The notes under the pieces were generated by a model. It did no database searches. It was not told the DNA's origin and saw only the letters and a program-made list of their open reading frames with translations. The translations under genes and the position numbers were made by a program. 44,971 nucleotides of DNA from Myxococcota bacterium (GTDB lineage: Bacteria > Myxococcota_A > UBA796 > CAJQPC01): positions 1 through 44,971 of the forward strand of contig JAKLKE010000013.1 in NCBI GenBank assembly GCA_023150775.1. Reading direction: 5' to 3'. Of the stretch, positions 32,332 through 41,257 are shown one piece after another; position 1 is the first letter of the stretch; each line of letters starts with the position of its first letter.

Positions 32332-33225
32332 CTACCCTTGCTCCAGAATCACGAGGTCGCCACCTTGTCTGACCAGGAAGCGACGTGCCGCTGGGACGCT
32401 GTCCCTGAATGCTTCGCTCGCGGTCGTGACGATGAACTGGAGTTTCGGATACCTCTCAGTGAGGCACTTGCTTAGAGCAATGGAGGACTCGTCATCCATT
32501 GAATGCCCGAAGTCGTCGATGAGAACTACGCCGGTCACGTCACCCGAACCTTGTTGCTCCTTTGTTCGCTGGGCCAAAAAATCTTTGATGGCGTCTCCTG
32601 CGGCCTCATATCCATCGTATTCATCGAACTCGAACACCAATGGATGGCGACTTTCGATCGATGGTTGAGATGGACCGAGAACGGTTGGAGTCATTTTACA
32701 CGGATAGCTAAGGCTAAAAAACTTCTCAAGCGTAGAAGACTCAGAACCAATCCGCCCCACCTTCCATGGATTCGAGAAGGCTGTGAACGAAGGTCGATTC
32801 CTCCATTCTGAGCCATGAAGGACCATGCCTGCCTCATGACGCCATAGTTGCACCTCGTTCTTCCTATAGTCCATAGCAAATGAGCGATCATCTGGAAAAC
32901 AATCTTCAGGAGTGCACTGTTGACCGCTGGACCTCTGGTACAGATAGTGTAGGATCACCTTAATGTTACACTCGCCGCGTTCGTTCTGCAAAAATTGCCT
33001 CTGGCCTTCAACAACATGATTCGCCTGGATTGGGCCAATCAGCCCAAGCGCAATCGCCTTCAACGCCGTCGTCTTTCCCTCACGACCTCTACCATAGATC
33101 ACAGAAAAACCCGCGTAGCGGTTTCCTTGATCAGTACTAATCTGATTCTCATCGAGGTCAGGGGCGAAGTTAATCTTGCCGTATGTCTCCACGCGACCAC
33201 TGACAGAAAACTGGTGAAGATACAT
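32332..33225 (-). CDS. Stand-alone AAA/ABC-type ATPase in a low-GC patch
   Basis: 297 aa from the ATG at 33225 (AGGAG 5 nt upstream). The N-terminus (LHQFSVSGRVETYGKINF) resembles AAA_15/AAA_21-type SMC-like ATPases. Walker A is YGRGREGKTTALKAIAL (Gly-rich GRGREGKT), Walker B is GVVLIDDFGHSMDD, and FIVTTASEAF may serve as the switch/H-loop. No ABC signature or coiled-coil insertion is obvious. GC is near 50 percent, far below the neighbours, pointing to recent transfer. Such orphan ATPases often belong to phage-defence modules, but no nuclease or toxin partner lies next to it, so the role is open. Confidence 0.7.
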   Translation of the reverse strand: MYLHQFSVSGRVETYGKINFAPDLDENQISTDQGNRYAGFSVIYGRGREGKTTALKAIALGLIGPIQANHVVEGQRQFLQNERGECNIKVILHYLYQRSSGQQCTPEDCFPDDRSFAMDYRKNEVQLWRHEAGMVLHGSEWRNRPSFTAFSNPWKVGRIGSESSTLEKFFSLSYPCKMTPTVLGPSQPSIESRHPLVFEFDEYDGYEAAGDAIKDFLAQRTKEQQGSGDVTGVVLIDDFGHSMDDESSIALSKCLTERYPKLQFIVTTASEAFRDSVPAARRFLVRQGGDLVILEQG

Positions 33226-33385
33226 TCTTGCTCCTGTTCGTGTTGTAGCGAGCTTCCGCCTAGTTTTTTGAAGCACCGGTGAACGCGACCACCTGTGGGT
33301 CGTCAGAGGTTGGGCCATTCACCCACGTCTCTCACAAGCCGCCGCTTGGCTATCCCGCGCCCCCTCCCACCGCTACCAAACGGCG
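33226..33385. other. 160-nt intergenic region flanking the low-GC ATPase
   Basis: Contains the ATPase upstream region with its ribosome binding site and the 3' flank of the SRPBCC gene. GC returns to the local level within it. A short T-run stands at about 33264. No gene, repeat or insertion-sequence end is seen; the edge of the transferred patch is probably near 33300. Confidence 0.4.
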
Positions 33386-33826
33386 CTACCTCCCCGGCAT
33401 CTCCGTCATCTGGGCCTCGTTGGACAGGGCCTCGGCGAAGGCCACGAACTCGGGGGTGAGGTCGGGGATGCTCTTCGTGATGAGGCCCGAGAGCCAGCCG
33501 GTGAACTCCTCGCGCATCTTGAACTCGACGCCGGCGCCATCGGCGCGGGGGGTGAGGGTGAAGCTGCGCTCGCCCTTGAAGGCGCCCAGGGGCATCCCTG
33601 AAGACCACACCATCCGCTGGTTGACCTCGAAGGTGGACACGGTGACGGGGAAGGCGCGGTCGGGGCTGATGCGGGCGTGGACGGTGATCTTCTCGCCCAA
33701 GCGGATGGCGCCTTCGACCCGGGTGACGGTGGGGTTCCAGCGGGGGTAGGCCTGGGCGTCGGTCAGAAGCGCCCAGATGCGCTCGGGGCGCGCGGGGATG
33801 AGCAGGCTGGTCTCGAAGGCTTTCAT
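33386..33826 (-). CDS. SRPBCC (START-like) family protein
   Basis: 146 aa, the usual size of single-domain SRPBCC proteins. Family pattern: IPARPERIWALLTDAQAYPRWNPTV at the start (strand, helix, then the WNP turn), GEKITVHARI, MVWSSGMPLGAFKGERSFTL and a long C-terminal helix (SGLITKSIPDLTPEFVAFAEAL). The helix-grip fold binds hydrophobic ligands; no catalytic residues are evident. GAGG lies 9 nt before the ATG. Divergent from the ATP-grasp gene (88 nt). Confidence 0.88.
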   Translation of the reverse strand: MKAFETSLLIPARPERIWALLTDAQAYPRWNPTVTRVEGAIRLGEKITVHARISPDRAFPVTVSTFEVNQRMVWSSGMPLGAFKGERSFTLTPRADGAGVEFKMREEFTGWLSGLITKSIPDLTPEFVAFAEALSNEAQMTEMPGR

Positions 33827-33902
33827 CGGCTGGATCCTCGGTTTTGACGCAGCTTTGTAGCATGGTGGGTTGCGGGTTGCACCAAGAAGCGCCGCGTCGC
33901 GA

Positions 33903-33908
33903 TATGCT
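33903..33908 (+). promoter_or_regulatory. -10-like box implying a leaderless transcript
   Basis: TATGCT ends 6 nt before the ATG at 33915, where transcription would be expected to start at or just before the start codon. No Shine-Dalgarno sequence precedes that ATG. No good -35 was found at 17 nt. Confidence 0.35.
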
Positions 33909-33914
33909 CAGCCG

Positions 33915-35453
33915 ATGCAGCATCCCGCCCCGTCGTCCCCCGCTGAGCTCGCCGCCTTCGAGACCCTCAAGCTCCGTCTGCCGGAGCTGTTTCGGGAGGT
34001 GTCCGCCAACCCGCGCATCGAGCACACCGTGCTCGTCGTGCCCAGCCTCTCGTTGAACGCGGAGGAGCTGGCCAAGGTCACCGGCGTGCACCACTACGAG
34101 GAGCGGCTGTTGTACATGCTGATGCTCCTGCGTCAGCCGCGCACGCACCTCGTCTACGTCACGAGCCAGCCGCTCAACCCGTCGATCGTCGACTATTACC
34201 TGCACCTGCTCTCCGGCGTGCCGGGCAGCCACGCGCGGCGGCGGCTCACCCTGATCTCTTGCCTCGACGCCTCGCCGATCCCCCTCACCGAGAAGATCCT
34301 GCGGCGGCCTCTGCTCCAGAAGCGCATCTTGGAGGCCATCCCTGACCGCCACATGGCGCACCTCTCGGTGTTTAACGCCTCCCCTCTGGAGCGCACGCTC
34401 TCTGTGCGCCTCGGCCTGCCGCTCTACGCGAACGACCCGGGCCTCTACGATCTCGGCACCAAGAGCGGCTGCCGCGAGGTGTTCCGTGAGGCTGGGGTGC
34501 TCCTGCCCGACGGCATCGAGCGCCTGCGCGACGAGGGCGACGTGGTGGACGCCATCGACACGCTCATCGCCCGCAACGCCGGCCTGCGCCGCCTCGTGGT
34601 GAAGCTCAACGACGGCTTCTCCGGCGAAGGCAACGCCATCTTCCCGATCGCTGGCTGCCCCGAGACCGGCGACCGCAAGCCCTGGATTCGGGCGACCCTG
34701 CCGCATCTGCGCTTTGAGGCCCCGCGGGAGCGTTACGACTCCTACATGCAGAAATACAAAGAGATGGGCGGCGTGGTCGAGGTCTTCGTCGAGGGCGAAG
34801 AGAAGAAGAGCCCCTCTTGCCAGAGCCGGGTGAACGCCTTGGGCGACCCGATGACCATCTCCACCCACGATCAGGTCTTGGGTGGCCCCAGCGGCCAGGT
34901 GTTCTTGGGCTGCACCTTCCCCGCCGCGCGAGAGTACCGCCTCGACATCCAAGACGCGGGCTTTAAGGTGGCCCGGGTGCTCGCCCAGCGCGGCGTGGTC
35001 GGGCGATTCTCTACAGACTTTGTCTCGGTCAAGAACCCCAAGAGCGGCGTGTGGGACCACTACGCGATTGAGGTCAACCTGCGCAAAGGCGGCACGACCC
35101 ACCCGTTCTTGACCCTGAAGTTCTTGACGGATGGCACCTACGACACGACGACGGGGCTGTTCTACACGCCGTCCGAGAAAGAGAAATACTACTACGCCAG
35201 CGACACCCTGCACAGTGACCACTACAAGGGACTGTCGCCGGACGATCTCATCAACATCGCGGTGTACCACGGCCTACACTTCCACGGCGCGACGGAGCGC
35301 GGCGTGGTGTTTCACCTCATGGGCGCGCTGTCTGAGTTCGGCAAGCTGGGGCTCGTCTGTATCGGTGACAATCCCCAGCAGGCGATGTTTTTGTACAACA
35401 AGACCGTCGGTGTGCTGAACCAGGAGGCGGCGCGGCTGAGGGAGTCGATGTGA
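33915..35453 (+). CDS. ATP-grasp peptide ligase, PGM1-related
   Basis: 512 aa. It resembles the peptide ligase PGM1 group (first described for pheganomycin synthesis). Features: LPLYANDPGLYDLGTKSGCREVF with the ligase entry helix; RRLVVKLNDGFSGEGNAIF, carrying the ATP-grasp Lys and Gly-rich loop; GGVVEVFVEG; GRFSTDFVSVKN; and HYAIEVNLRKGGTTHPF (Mg-binding Glu/Asn plus Arg), ending in a PGM1-type C-terminal domain. Such enzymes ligate a carboxylate to an amine using ATP. The substrate cannot be predicted and no peptide precursor gene is seen nearby. An alternate start in-frame upstream at 33870 is less likely. Confidence 0.85.
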   Translation: MQHPAPSSPAELAAFETLKLRLPELFREVSANPRIEHTVLVVPSLSLNAEELAKVTGVHHYEERLLYMLMLLRQPRTHLVYVTSQPLNPSIVDYYLHLLSGVPGSHARRRLTLISCLDASPIPLTEKILRRPLLQKRILEAIPDRHMAHLSVFNASPLERTLSVRLGLPLYANDPGLYDLGTKSGCREVFREAGVLLPDGIERLRDEGDVVDAIDTLIARNAGLRRLVVKLNDGFSGEGNAIFPIAGCPETGDRKPWIRATLPHLRFEAPRERYDSYMQKYKEMGGVVEVFVEGEEKKSPSCQSRVNALGDPMTISTHDQVLGGPSGQVFLGCTFPAAREYRLDIQDAGFKVARVLAQRGVVGRFSTDFVSVKNPKSGVWDHYAIEVNLRKGGTTHPFLTLKFLTDGTYDTTTGLFYTPSEKEKYYYASDTLHSDHYKGLSPDDLINIAVYHGLHFHGATERGVVFHLMGALSEFGKLGLVCIGDNPQQAMFLYNKTVGVLNQEAARLRESM

Positions 35454-35457
35454 GGGG

Positions 35458-35511
35458 AGCCCGGGTAAGCCAAGTCCAGCGAGGGTGAGCGAGAGCGCGC
35501 CAGCCCGGGTA
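35458..35511 (+). repeat. Direct 10-bp repeat overlapping a -10-like box
   Basis: AGCCCGGGTA occurs at 35458-35467 and 35502-35511, 44 bp apart. The second copy overlaps TATGCT (35510-35515), a -10 candidate for the DUF2330 operon. CCCGGG is itself palindromic. The spacing (about four helical turns) fits paired operator sites; no regulator is identified. Confidence 0.35.
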
Positions 35512-35546
35512 TGCTCCTCGTGTGGACCTTCCCGAGGTGTGTCGTG

Positions 35547-36965
35547 ATGTTTCTGCTCAGCATGTTGAGCGCCTTGTCCCCCGCGAGCGCCTTCCCTGGC
35601 GCGTTTCTCGGGGACGGATCGAGCCAGCCGGTCAACACCAAGAGCGTCATCACCGTCGCGCGGTTTGGGGATCAGACGGCGCTCACGCTCCAGCCGGACG
35701 TGCAGGGCGCGCTGTCGACCTTCGGCCTCGTGATCCCGGTGCCGCCGGGCTTCACCCGCGCCGACCTCTCGCTCGTGAACCCCCACGCGACGCACCGCGC
35801 CGATCAGTACAGCGCCCCGCGCCTCCTCAACACGCGCTGCGAAGACCTCTACGCCGGGATCGGGCACCCTCCGTACCCACAGGACACGGGCCCCCAAGAC
35901 ACAGACCCGCTCGGTCCCTGCAGCTACTCGGGGGGCTGCAAAGAGGGCATGACGGTCTGTCTTCGGGATACCGAGCCGCTGCCGGACTGGTTCGCCGTGC
36001 CCGAGGCCGACCTCAGCGTCGAGGATGGGTTTGAGCTCGCCGAGTACACCGGCTGGATCCTCACGCCCGCAGACGGCGAGACCTTGGCCGACTGGATGGC
36101 GCAGCAGGGCTTCGTCGCCGATACAGACACCGCCGCGCGCCTAGACGTCTTGGTCAACCAGGGGAGCGCCTTCGTGGCGCTGCGTGTGGCGCTGGACCAG
36201 GCGCCGCGTCGGGCGGCCACGCTGAGCCCGATTCAGCTCCGCTACACGAGCGAGGGCTGGACCTTGCCGATGCAGCTCAGCGCCGCGTCGAGCGCAGGGG
36301 TGCAAGACGTCACGCTCATCACGCTCACAGACTCCGAGAGGGGCGCCACGGTGATCAAGAACGTCGTGGCCACCCCGCTCCCTGATGACGGGTGTATGGT
36401 TCAGCTCGGCGAGAAGGACTGGGCGACCGTCTGGGACGAGATCTTCACCCGGGCGACGGGGCTGCCCTCACGCGCTGAGGACCTGCCGCCCGGCGCCGAG
36501 GGCCTCGTCTGGAGCACCGAGCTGAGCGAGCTGTACGGCAACTGTGATCCTTGCGCCGCGCCCCCGCTCACCTGGGAGAACGCGCTCATTCTGGGGGTGC
36601 CTGAAGAGCAGCGCGGCGGCTACCGACTCACGCGGCTGCATCTGCGCTACACCCCGACCTTGCTGCCAGACGGGCTGAGCTTGGCCCAGGGTGAGCACAT
36701 GGGGCGTCAGCAGGCGGTGTATCATCGGCACCGCTGGGAGCTAGAGAGCGAGCTGGCGCTCTGTGAAGGATCGCCGTCTTCGCCGCCTGGCACCTGCTAC
36801 AACGCTGAGTATTTTGAGCGTGTCGCGAGCGGCGAGATCCCCAAGAGTCGCCAGAGCGTCGGCTCCCCTGCGGGGCTCGGCTGCTGCGAGCGGCGTGAGC
36901 CCGTCGCCTTCTTGTTCACCCTCCCCATCGGCCTGCTGATGTTCTTCGCGCGGAGGCGCCCATGA
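35547..36965 (+). CDS. DUF2330 domain-containing protein with C-terminal anchor
   Basis: 472 aa from the ATG at 35547 (GAGG 9 nt upstream; the frame opens at 35511, but that ATG overlaps the likely -10 box). Signal peptide (FLLSMLSALSPASAF), then a DUF2330 domain: VNTKSVITVARF, TALTLQPDVQG, FGLVIPVPPG, typical of the periplasmic family with the Pro-x-Pro turn. A Cys-rich stretch lies at 110-140 and a C-terminal helix with RRRP (LFTLPIGLLMFFARRRP) ends the protein. Its function is unknown. First gene of a three-gene operon; its stop overlaps the next start. Confidence 0.82.
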   Translation: MFLLSMLSALSPASAFPGAFLGDGSSQPVNTKSVITVARFGDQTALTLQPDVQGALSTFGLVIPVPPGFTRADLSLVNPHATHRADQYSAPRLLNTRCEDLYAGIGHPPYPQDTGPQDTDPLGPCSYSGGCKEGMTVCLRDTEPLPDWFAVPEADLSVEDGFELAEYTGWILTPADGETLADWMAQQGFVADTDTAARLDVLVNQGSAFVALRVALDQAPRRAATLSPIQLRYTSEGWTLPMQLSAASSAGVQDVTLITLTDSERGATVIKNVVATPLPDDGCMVQLGEKDWATVWDEIFTRATGLPSRAEDLPPGAEGLVWSTELSELYGNCDPCAAPPLTWENALILGVPEEQRGGYRLTRLHLRYTPTLLPDGLSLAQGEHMGRQQAVYHRHRWELESELALCEGSPSSPPGTCYNAEYFERVASGEIPKSRQSVGSPAGLGCCERREPVAFLFTLPIGLLMFFARRRP

Positions 36966-37264
36966 TGTTCTTTCTGTTCACCCTCTGGACCGGCTGCATG
37001 TTCAGCGAGGCCCATTTTGAGCGTGACCTCGACCGGGAGACCTGCAAGTGGCTCGCCGATTGTTACGGCGAAGACAAAGACGCCTGCATAGAGCAGGCCG
37101 CGCTCGATGACGGCAATATCCCAGAGTCCTGTGATTTTAAGCCCATCGAGGGCAAAGACTGCATCCTCTGGATGCGGAATCTGCCATGTCCAGGCCAAGA
37201 CTCGGGCTTCGTGTTCCCCGAGGTCTGTGTGGAGGCCTACGGCTGTGAGGCGGAAGCGCGGTGA
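36962..37264 (+). CDS. Small Cys-rich lipoprotein
   Basis: 100 aa with a very short signal (MMFFLFTLWTGC; possible lipobox LWTGC at Cys12). Mature part of about 88 residues with eight further cysteines (CKWLADCYG, ACIEQ, SCDFK, DCILWM, LPCPG, VCVEAYGC), likely disulfide-bonded. The ATG overlaps the DUF2330 stop by 4 nt, with GGAGG just upstream. The next gene overlaps its own stop by 4 nt. Part of a three-gene envelope operon; family not recognised. Confidence 0.7.
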   Translation: MMFFLFTLWTGCMFSEAHFERDLDRETCKWLADCYGEDKDACIEQAALDDGNIPESCDFKPIEGKDCILWMRNLPCPGQDSGFVFPEVCVEAYGCEAEAR

Positions 37265-38040
37265 CGCCGGTTGACCTCTTGGAGACCTTGGAGCACTGCG
37301 CCGGCTCGCTCTGGGGGGCGTTTGTTCTTGAGGTACAGCTCTTGGGCGTCCAGCTGCTCCCGACGCTGGTCCTGGCGGTGATCGGGCTCTTGTGGCCGCT
37401 GCGTCTGGTCAAGGCCGCGCGAGACGGGCGCCCGCCGCCGCCGCGCCGATGGGGCGCCGTAGGTTTGGCGCTGATCGTGCTGGCGGTCTGGAGCTTGATC
37501 CACTTCGCGGTGGTGGAGGAGGCCACGCTCTACAGCGCCAACACAGACGATCGGACCTCTCTCCAAGCGCAGATGCTCGCCTACGCGATGCGGCTGCTCT
37601 CTCGGATCACCCTCCTCTCTGCGCTGGTCTCGGCCTGGGCGACCTTCTGGGCGACGAGGCTGTGGTTCACCGCAGAGGGTGAACAACGTCTGATCTTGGG
37701 CCGCGGGGTCGCCCAGGCCGCGCTGATCTGTGGTTTTGGGCTCGTGCTCATGGGCTGCGCCCAGCAGCTCCGCGAGGTCTACGCGGGGATCGTCGAGGCC
37801 AGCCTTCGAGATCCCAGGCCCCTGGCGGCGCTGCCCAAGGCGCTCTGGACCGTCGGCGGCGTCTGGGCGACCGCCTGTGGGCTAGGCGTGATCGGCCTCG
37901 CCGCGTCCGGCGCGGGGCGGGCGGAGCTGTCGCGCTTCTTGGGCTTGTTGGGCCTCATCAACCTGGGGTTGGGGCTGGGCTTGGCGTGGTTCAACGGCGT
38001 CTTCAACCCGCCGCACTGGCTGCAGGACCTCCTCTCCTGA
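37261..38040 (+). CDS. Multi-pass membrane protein, MotA/TolQ-like in layout
   Basis: 259 aa starting at a GTG that overlaps the preceding stop (GTGA). Five or so transmembrane helices: LLPTLVLAVIGLLWPL, VGLALIVLAVWSLIHFAVV, LSALVSAWATFWATRLW, AALICGFGLVLMGC, LGLLGLINLGLGLGLAWF. The helix order resembles MotA/TolQ/ExbB proteins, but I see no decisive motif, so that assignment is weak. Coupled to the Cys-rich lipoprotein and the DUF2330 protein. Convergent with the kinase gene. Confidence 0.7.
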   Translation: MTPVDLLETLEHCAGSLWGAFVLEVQLLGVQLLPTLVLAVIGLLWPLRLVKAARDGRPPPPRRWGAVGLALIVLAVWSLIHFAVVEEATLYSANTDDRTSLQAQMLAYAMRLLSRITLLSALVSAWATFWATRLWFTAEGEQRLILGRGVAQAALICGFGLVLMGCAQQLREVYAGIVEASLRDPRPLAALPKALWTVGGVWATACGLGVIGLAASGAGRAELSRFLGLLGLINLGLGLGLAWFNGVFNPPHWLQDLLS

Positions 38041-38056
38041 CGGGGAGGCTGCCCCG
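38041..38056. terminator. Hairpin between convergent genes
   Basis: CGGGG (38041-38045)/CCCCG (38052-38056) with a 6-nt loop directly after the membrane-protein stop. No U-tract. Confidence 0.35.
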
Positions 38057-38107
38057 CGGAAGATATAGGGCGCGTCAGAGCACCGTCCTGCACACTAAAC
38101 CATCGGT

Positions 38108-41100
38108 CTAGTGAACCACCGCCCGGGCGCGGGCGACGGCCTGACCCAGCTCGCTCTTGGGGGTGACGGACAAGGCGGCGGCGAGGGCCTCGGCCTCGGC
38201 CAAGGTGGCGGCCGCCGCGGCGGGGTCTTGGCGCTGGTGGTGGAGCCGCACACGAACACAGAGCAGCTTCGCCAGCTCCATCTTGTCGCCCAGAGCGCGG
38301 AGGATCTGTTCGCCGCCGATGGCGCGCTCGTGGGCCTCGTCGAGGTGACCCTCGGACGACAGCGCCGCCGCCAAGGCGCCGAGGGTGACGCCCTCCAGGT
38401 GACGCGCGCCGATGTCTCGCGCGATGATCAGGGCGGCCTCTAAGGGGGGGCGCGCGGCGGCGTGCTGGTTTAGCTCTTGGTGCAACATCCCGAGGTTGGC
38501 GAGGCACAGCGCCTCGGAGCCTCGATCGTCCGACTCCCGGGCGATGGCCAGGGCCTGCTCCAGATGTTCGAGGGCCTGCCCGTGCTCTCCCCGCCAGACC
38601 AGGTGGATGGCCCGGTTGCCCAATGCGACGCCCTCCGAGCGGCGATCCCCCTGGCGCCGGGCGAAGAGGAGGTCCTCGTCGAGCAAGGCGCGCGCCTCGT
38701 CAAACCGGCCCTGCTGGCCGTAGAGGGAGGCCAGATGGCAGAGCATCCCCCCCTCAACCCGCAGCGCCCCGACGGCGCGGGCCATGCTCAACGCCGTCTT
38801 GAAGCGCTCCTCAGCCTCGACGAGCCGGCCCTGGGCGTGGAGCAGCGCGCCGGTCATGCCGAGCATGGCGCTCTCCGGGCCCCGCTCGCCGAGCTGGCCG
38901 AAGAGCGCCCGCGCCGCCTCAGCGTGCACCATCGCCTCGTCAAACCGACCCATTACCCGCAGCGCGTCGGCGTGAACCCGCAGGGTGATCGCCCGGGCGC
39001 CGCTGGACAGGGTGGGGAGGTTGAGCACCTCGGCGCTGACGGGGACGCCGCCGGTGAGCGGCCCCCGGAACTGGAGCACGTCCCAGACCGCGCGGACGCA
39101 GCCCGCGGCGACGACGCCGTCTCCCCGAGCGACCGCGCGGTGTGTGGCGGCGAGGAGGTTGTCTACCTCACGGCCGAGCAGGCGACGCAGGCGAAACCCG
39201 CCGTGGCGGTGAAGGGACTCGATGGCCGCGTCTTGGCCGCTCGACGCAAAGAACGCCCCGTGTCGGGCCTCGGCCTCGGCGCGGCCCCCGAGCTCATCGA
39301 GGCGGGCGGCGGCGTACTCCGTCACGCTCACCAGCAGCTCAAACCGCAGCGTGTCCTCCCGATCGAGGGGCACGGCGCGCACGAGGGACTTGTCGACGAG
39401 GGACTGGACTAGATCGGCGGGCCAGGCCTCGCCCACGTCGAGCACGGCCTCCGCCGCCTCTAAGGTGAAGCCGCCGACAAACACCGCGAGCTGGGCCAAG
39501 GCCTGCTGCTCGTCGTGGCTGAGCAGCTCCCAGCTCCAGTCGAGCATCGCCCGCAGGGTCGCGTGGCGGTCGGGGCGGCCGTTGGGGGCGCTCAGCAGGC
39601 GAAAGCGGTCCTTCATGCGGCTGAGCATCGACTCCGGGCGCATCATCCGGGAGCGGGCCGCCGCCAGCTCGATGGCCAAGGGGAGCTGATCGAGCAGGCG
39701 CACCAGCGCCCGAAGGGTGGGGATGTCGTCGGGGCCGATCTGGCCGCCCACCGCCATCGACCGGGCGGTGAACAGCGCCACGGCGGCGTCCTCCTCCAGA
39801 GGCGTGAGCACGAGCACCGTCTCGCCGGGCAGGCCGAGCCGCTCCCGGGAGGTCACCAAGAGCCGCGCCTCGGGGGCGGCGTCGAGCCAGCGGCCCACGG
39901 TCTCCTGCGCGACGGCCGTAACCTGCTCAAAGTTGTCGAGGATCACGAGGCAGCGCCCACGACCGGCGATGGCGTGGCCGAGCTGGGCGACGGGGAAGCG
40001 GCCCAAGGGCACGCCCAAGGCGGCGGCGACGGCGCGCACCACCCCGTCGAGATCATGGGCGTCTGCGAGGTCGCAGAACCACACCCCGCCGGGCCAGGCG
40101 CGGAGCTGCTGGTGGGCATAATGAAGCGCGAGGCGGGTCTTGCCCAGGCCCCCGATGCCGAGCAAGGTCAGCGCCCGGGCCCCGCCGGAGAGGTGGCTGG
40201 TGAGGGCGGCGAGGTCATGCTCGCGGCCGATGAACGGGTCTCGCTCGGCGGGCAGGTTGTGCCGGGAGGCCAGCCCGGGCTCGGGGAGCGCGACGACGGA
40301 GGCGCCCAGCTCCAGGGTGATGGTCGTGGCGTCCTGGACCGGCGCCGGGGCGGCCTGCCCCAGCCAACACGTCAAGAGCTGTCCGGCGTCGGGCGGCCGA
40401 TCCGCCGCGTGAGGGGACAAGGCGGCGTGAACGGCGTCGATGAGCGTCTGGGGGAGCTCCGGCGACAGCGCGCTCAAGGGCGTCCAGGCGGCTTGGCGGG
40501 CCGCTTCAAGCTGCCGCATCCACGGCACATTTTCAGCGAAGGGTCGCTGGCCGCTGAGCAGCTCATACAGGATCACGCCCAGGCCGAACACGTCCGCCGG
40601 GGGCCCCGCCGTGGCCACGTCATGGTAAGCCTCGGGCGCCATGTACCCCGGCGTGCCCATGCCGACGCCGGATTGGGTCTGCCCCGACTGGTCCTCGCCC
40701 CGGGCGATGCCGAAGTCGATGACCTTGGGCACGCCGTCGCGGTCCACGAGCACGTTCTCGGGCTTGAGATCCCGATGCACCAAGCCCAAGGCGTGGGCCG
40801 CGGCGACCCCACGGATGAGCCCCTCACCAAGCGCCTGGGCCTCGCCAAGCGGCACCCGGCCTCGGTCGAGGCGGGCGCGCAGGGTCTCGCCGTGGATGGT
40901 GTCCATCACCAGGCCCACGCCGTAGGGCAGCTCCACCACGTCGGTCACCCGCACGACGTTGGGGTGGTTCAGCCGCGCCTGGATGCGCCCTTCGCTCAAG
41001 AGCCGCGCCCGAGAGGCCTCGTCCGCCCCGGCGTGCAGCACCTTGATCGCGTGCTCGCTGGCGAGCTGGGCGTGGCGCGCGGCGTAGACCGTCGCGAAGC

Positions 41101-41167
41101 CACCTCGCCCCAGCACGCCGTCGATGACGTATCGCTCGCCGAGGATCGTGCCAGGAAGGAGAGGCAT
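38108..41167 (-). CDS. Ser/Thr protein kinase fused to STAND (NB-ARC-type) ATPase and TPR repeats
   Basis: 1019 aa. Residues 12-270 form an active-looking Hanks kinase: [10 protein letters not shown] (Gly loop), AIK with Lys42, [12 protein letters not shown] (131-142), DFG (151-153) and APE. Residues 310-640 form a STAND NTPase: FIGREHDL, Walker A GIGGLGKT (337-344), Walker B LVILDNFE (Asp411), [14 protein letters not shown] sensor. Residues about 690-1000 are TPR repeats ([42 protein letters not shown] and similar). No transmembrane helix. This architecture occurs in myxobacteria and actinobacteria as a switch: TPR ligand, NTPase assembly, kinase output. Weak ribosome binding site, so possibly leaderless. 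Confidence 0.93.
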   Translation of the reverse strand: MPLLPGTILGERYVIDGVLGRGGFATVYAARHAQLASEHAIKVLHAGADEASRARLLSEGRIQARLNHPNVVRVTDVVELPYGVGLVMDTIHGETLRARLDRGRVPLGEAQALGEGLIRGVAAAHALGLVHRDLKPENVLVDRDGVPKVIDFGIARGEDQSGQTQSGVGMGTPGYMAPEAYHDVATAGPPADVFGLGVILYELLSGQRPFAENVPWMRQLEAARQAAWTPLSALSPELPQTLIDAVHAALSPHAADRPPDAGQLLTCWLGQAAPAPVQDATTITLELGASVVALPEPGLASRHNLPAERDPFIGREHDLAALTSHLSGGARALTLLGIGGLGKTRLALHYAHQQLRAWPGGVWFCDLADAHDLDGVVRAVAAALGVPLGRFPVAQLGHAIAGRGRCLVILDNFEQVTAVAQETVGRWLDAAPEARLLVTSRERLGLPGETVLVLTPLEEDAAVALFTARSMAVGGQIGPDDIPTLRALVRLLDQLPLAIELAAARSRMMRPESMLSRMKDRFRLLSAPNGRPDRHATLRAMLDWSWELLSHDEQQALAQLAVFVGGFTLEAAEAVLDVGEAWPADLVQSLVDKSLVRAVPLDREDTLRFELLVSVTEYAAARLDELGGRAEAEARHGAFFASSGQDAAIESLHRHGGFRLRRLLGREVDNLLAATHRAVARGDGVVAAGCVRAVWDVLQFRGPLTGGVPVSAEVLNLPTLSSGARAITLRVHADALRVMGRFDEAMVHAEAARALFGQLGERGPESAMLGMTGALLHAQGRLVEAEERFKTALSMARAVGALRVEGGMLCHLASLYGQQGRFDEARALLDEDLLFARRQGDRRSEGVALGNRAIHLVWRGEHGQALEHLEQALAIARESDDRGSEALCLANLGMLHQELNQHAAARPPLEAALIIARDIGARHLEGVTLGALAAALSSEGHLDEAHERAIGGEQILRALGDKMELAKLLCVRVRLHHQRQDPAAAAATLAEAEALAAALSVTPKSELGQAVARARAVVH

Positions 41168-41257
41168 CCCGTGCGCTTACCACATCACGCGCGGCAAAGA
41201 TCGCTCAGGGGCCCCCCGCGACGCCCCGGGCGCTCCGGAGCGGCGGTTTGTCCAGGC

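Noticed and set aside
33303-35270. 655-codon minus-strand frame covering the ATP-grasp and SRPBCC genes
   Set aside because: Shadow frame crossing two well-supported genes with no recognisable domain.
38041-38107. Intergenic small RNA
   Set aside because: Only a 5-bp hairpin after a stop codon, and no promoter; better explained as a transcript end.
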